Shown: piece by piece, positions 5,478 through 5,504 of the stretch
How positions within the stretch are numbered: the first letter of the stretch is position 1
Layout of the letters: each line of letters begins with the position of its first letter
Source of the DNA: an uncultured Centipeda sp.
GTDB taxonomy: Bacteria > Bacillota > Negativicutes > Selenomonadales > Selenomonadaceae
Length of the DNA: 5,504 bases
Assembly: GCA_937925565.1 (NCBI GenBank)
Contig: CALALM010000293.1
Span: forward strand, 1-5,504
Direction: 5' to 3'
The notes under the pieces: model-generated
Database searches by the model: none
What the model was told of the DNA's origin: nothing
What the model saw: only the letters and a program-made list of their open reading frames with translations
Position numbers and translations under genes: made by a program

Positions 5478-5504
5478 AGAATTCCTCCGTTCAACGTGCG
5501 TATT

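Noticed and set aside
1..5504. Mobile elements, CRISPR arrays, toxin-antitoxin pairs, tRNA or rRNA genes
   Set aside because: I found no transposase-like frame, target-site duplication, spaced direct repeats, or RNA gene signature; the genes are core families in a conserved order.

Overview
The window looks like chromosomal core DNA from a GC-rich member of the Firmicutes. A flagellated, diderm Negativicute of the Selenomonas type is my best guess. This rests on the Bacillus-like gene order yaaR-holB-ricT(yaaT)-yabB, on protein sequences close to the Firmicutes versions of these families, on Shine-Dalgarno sites of the AGGAGG type, on GTG/TTG starts, and on a YcgR-type PilZ protein. The genus is inference. 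I see no mobile element, CRISPR array, rRNA or tRNA.

Layout. Bases 1-242 hold no gene. The first ~110 bases carry a structured-RNA-like segment with strings reminiscent of a c-di-GMP-I (GEMM) riboswitch, and a near-consensus promoter lies at 145-173. It drives a FlK-like hot-dog thioesterase (243-644, +). A hairpin terminator (661-698) sits between this gene and a four-gene operon on the minus strand. In transcription order the operon is yaaR (4058-3594), holB (3594-2542), ricT (2532-1453) and a YabB/TrmN6-type tRNA methyltransferase (1460-717). The four genes are tightly packed, overlapping by 1 and 8 bases at two junctions and 9 bases apart at the third.

Upstream of yaaR is a compact divergent control region. 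Two good promoters face away from each other, and their TTGACT -35 boxes lie at the inner ends of the two arms of a perfect 13-bp inverted repeat with a 9-base centre (4126-4160). The rightward promoter serves a PilZ-domain protein with intact c-di-GMP-binding motifs (4215-4940, +). That gene ends at a perfect 20-bp hairpin terminator, shared with a convergent gene for a YbjN-domain protein (5477-4992, -).

How the genes fit together. The operon groups DNA replication (clamp-loader delta'), an iron-sulfur regulator of RNA processing (RicT), a small helical protein of unknown role (YaaR) and tRNA modification, a housekeeping set often linked in Firmicutes. The PilZ protein points to c-di-GMP control of motility or surface behaviour. 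Most of the window is ordinary. The parts most worth a second look are the symmetric divergent promoter, the 5' leader, and the extra cysteines and basic tail of RicT.
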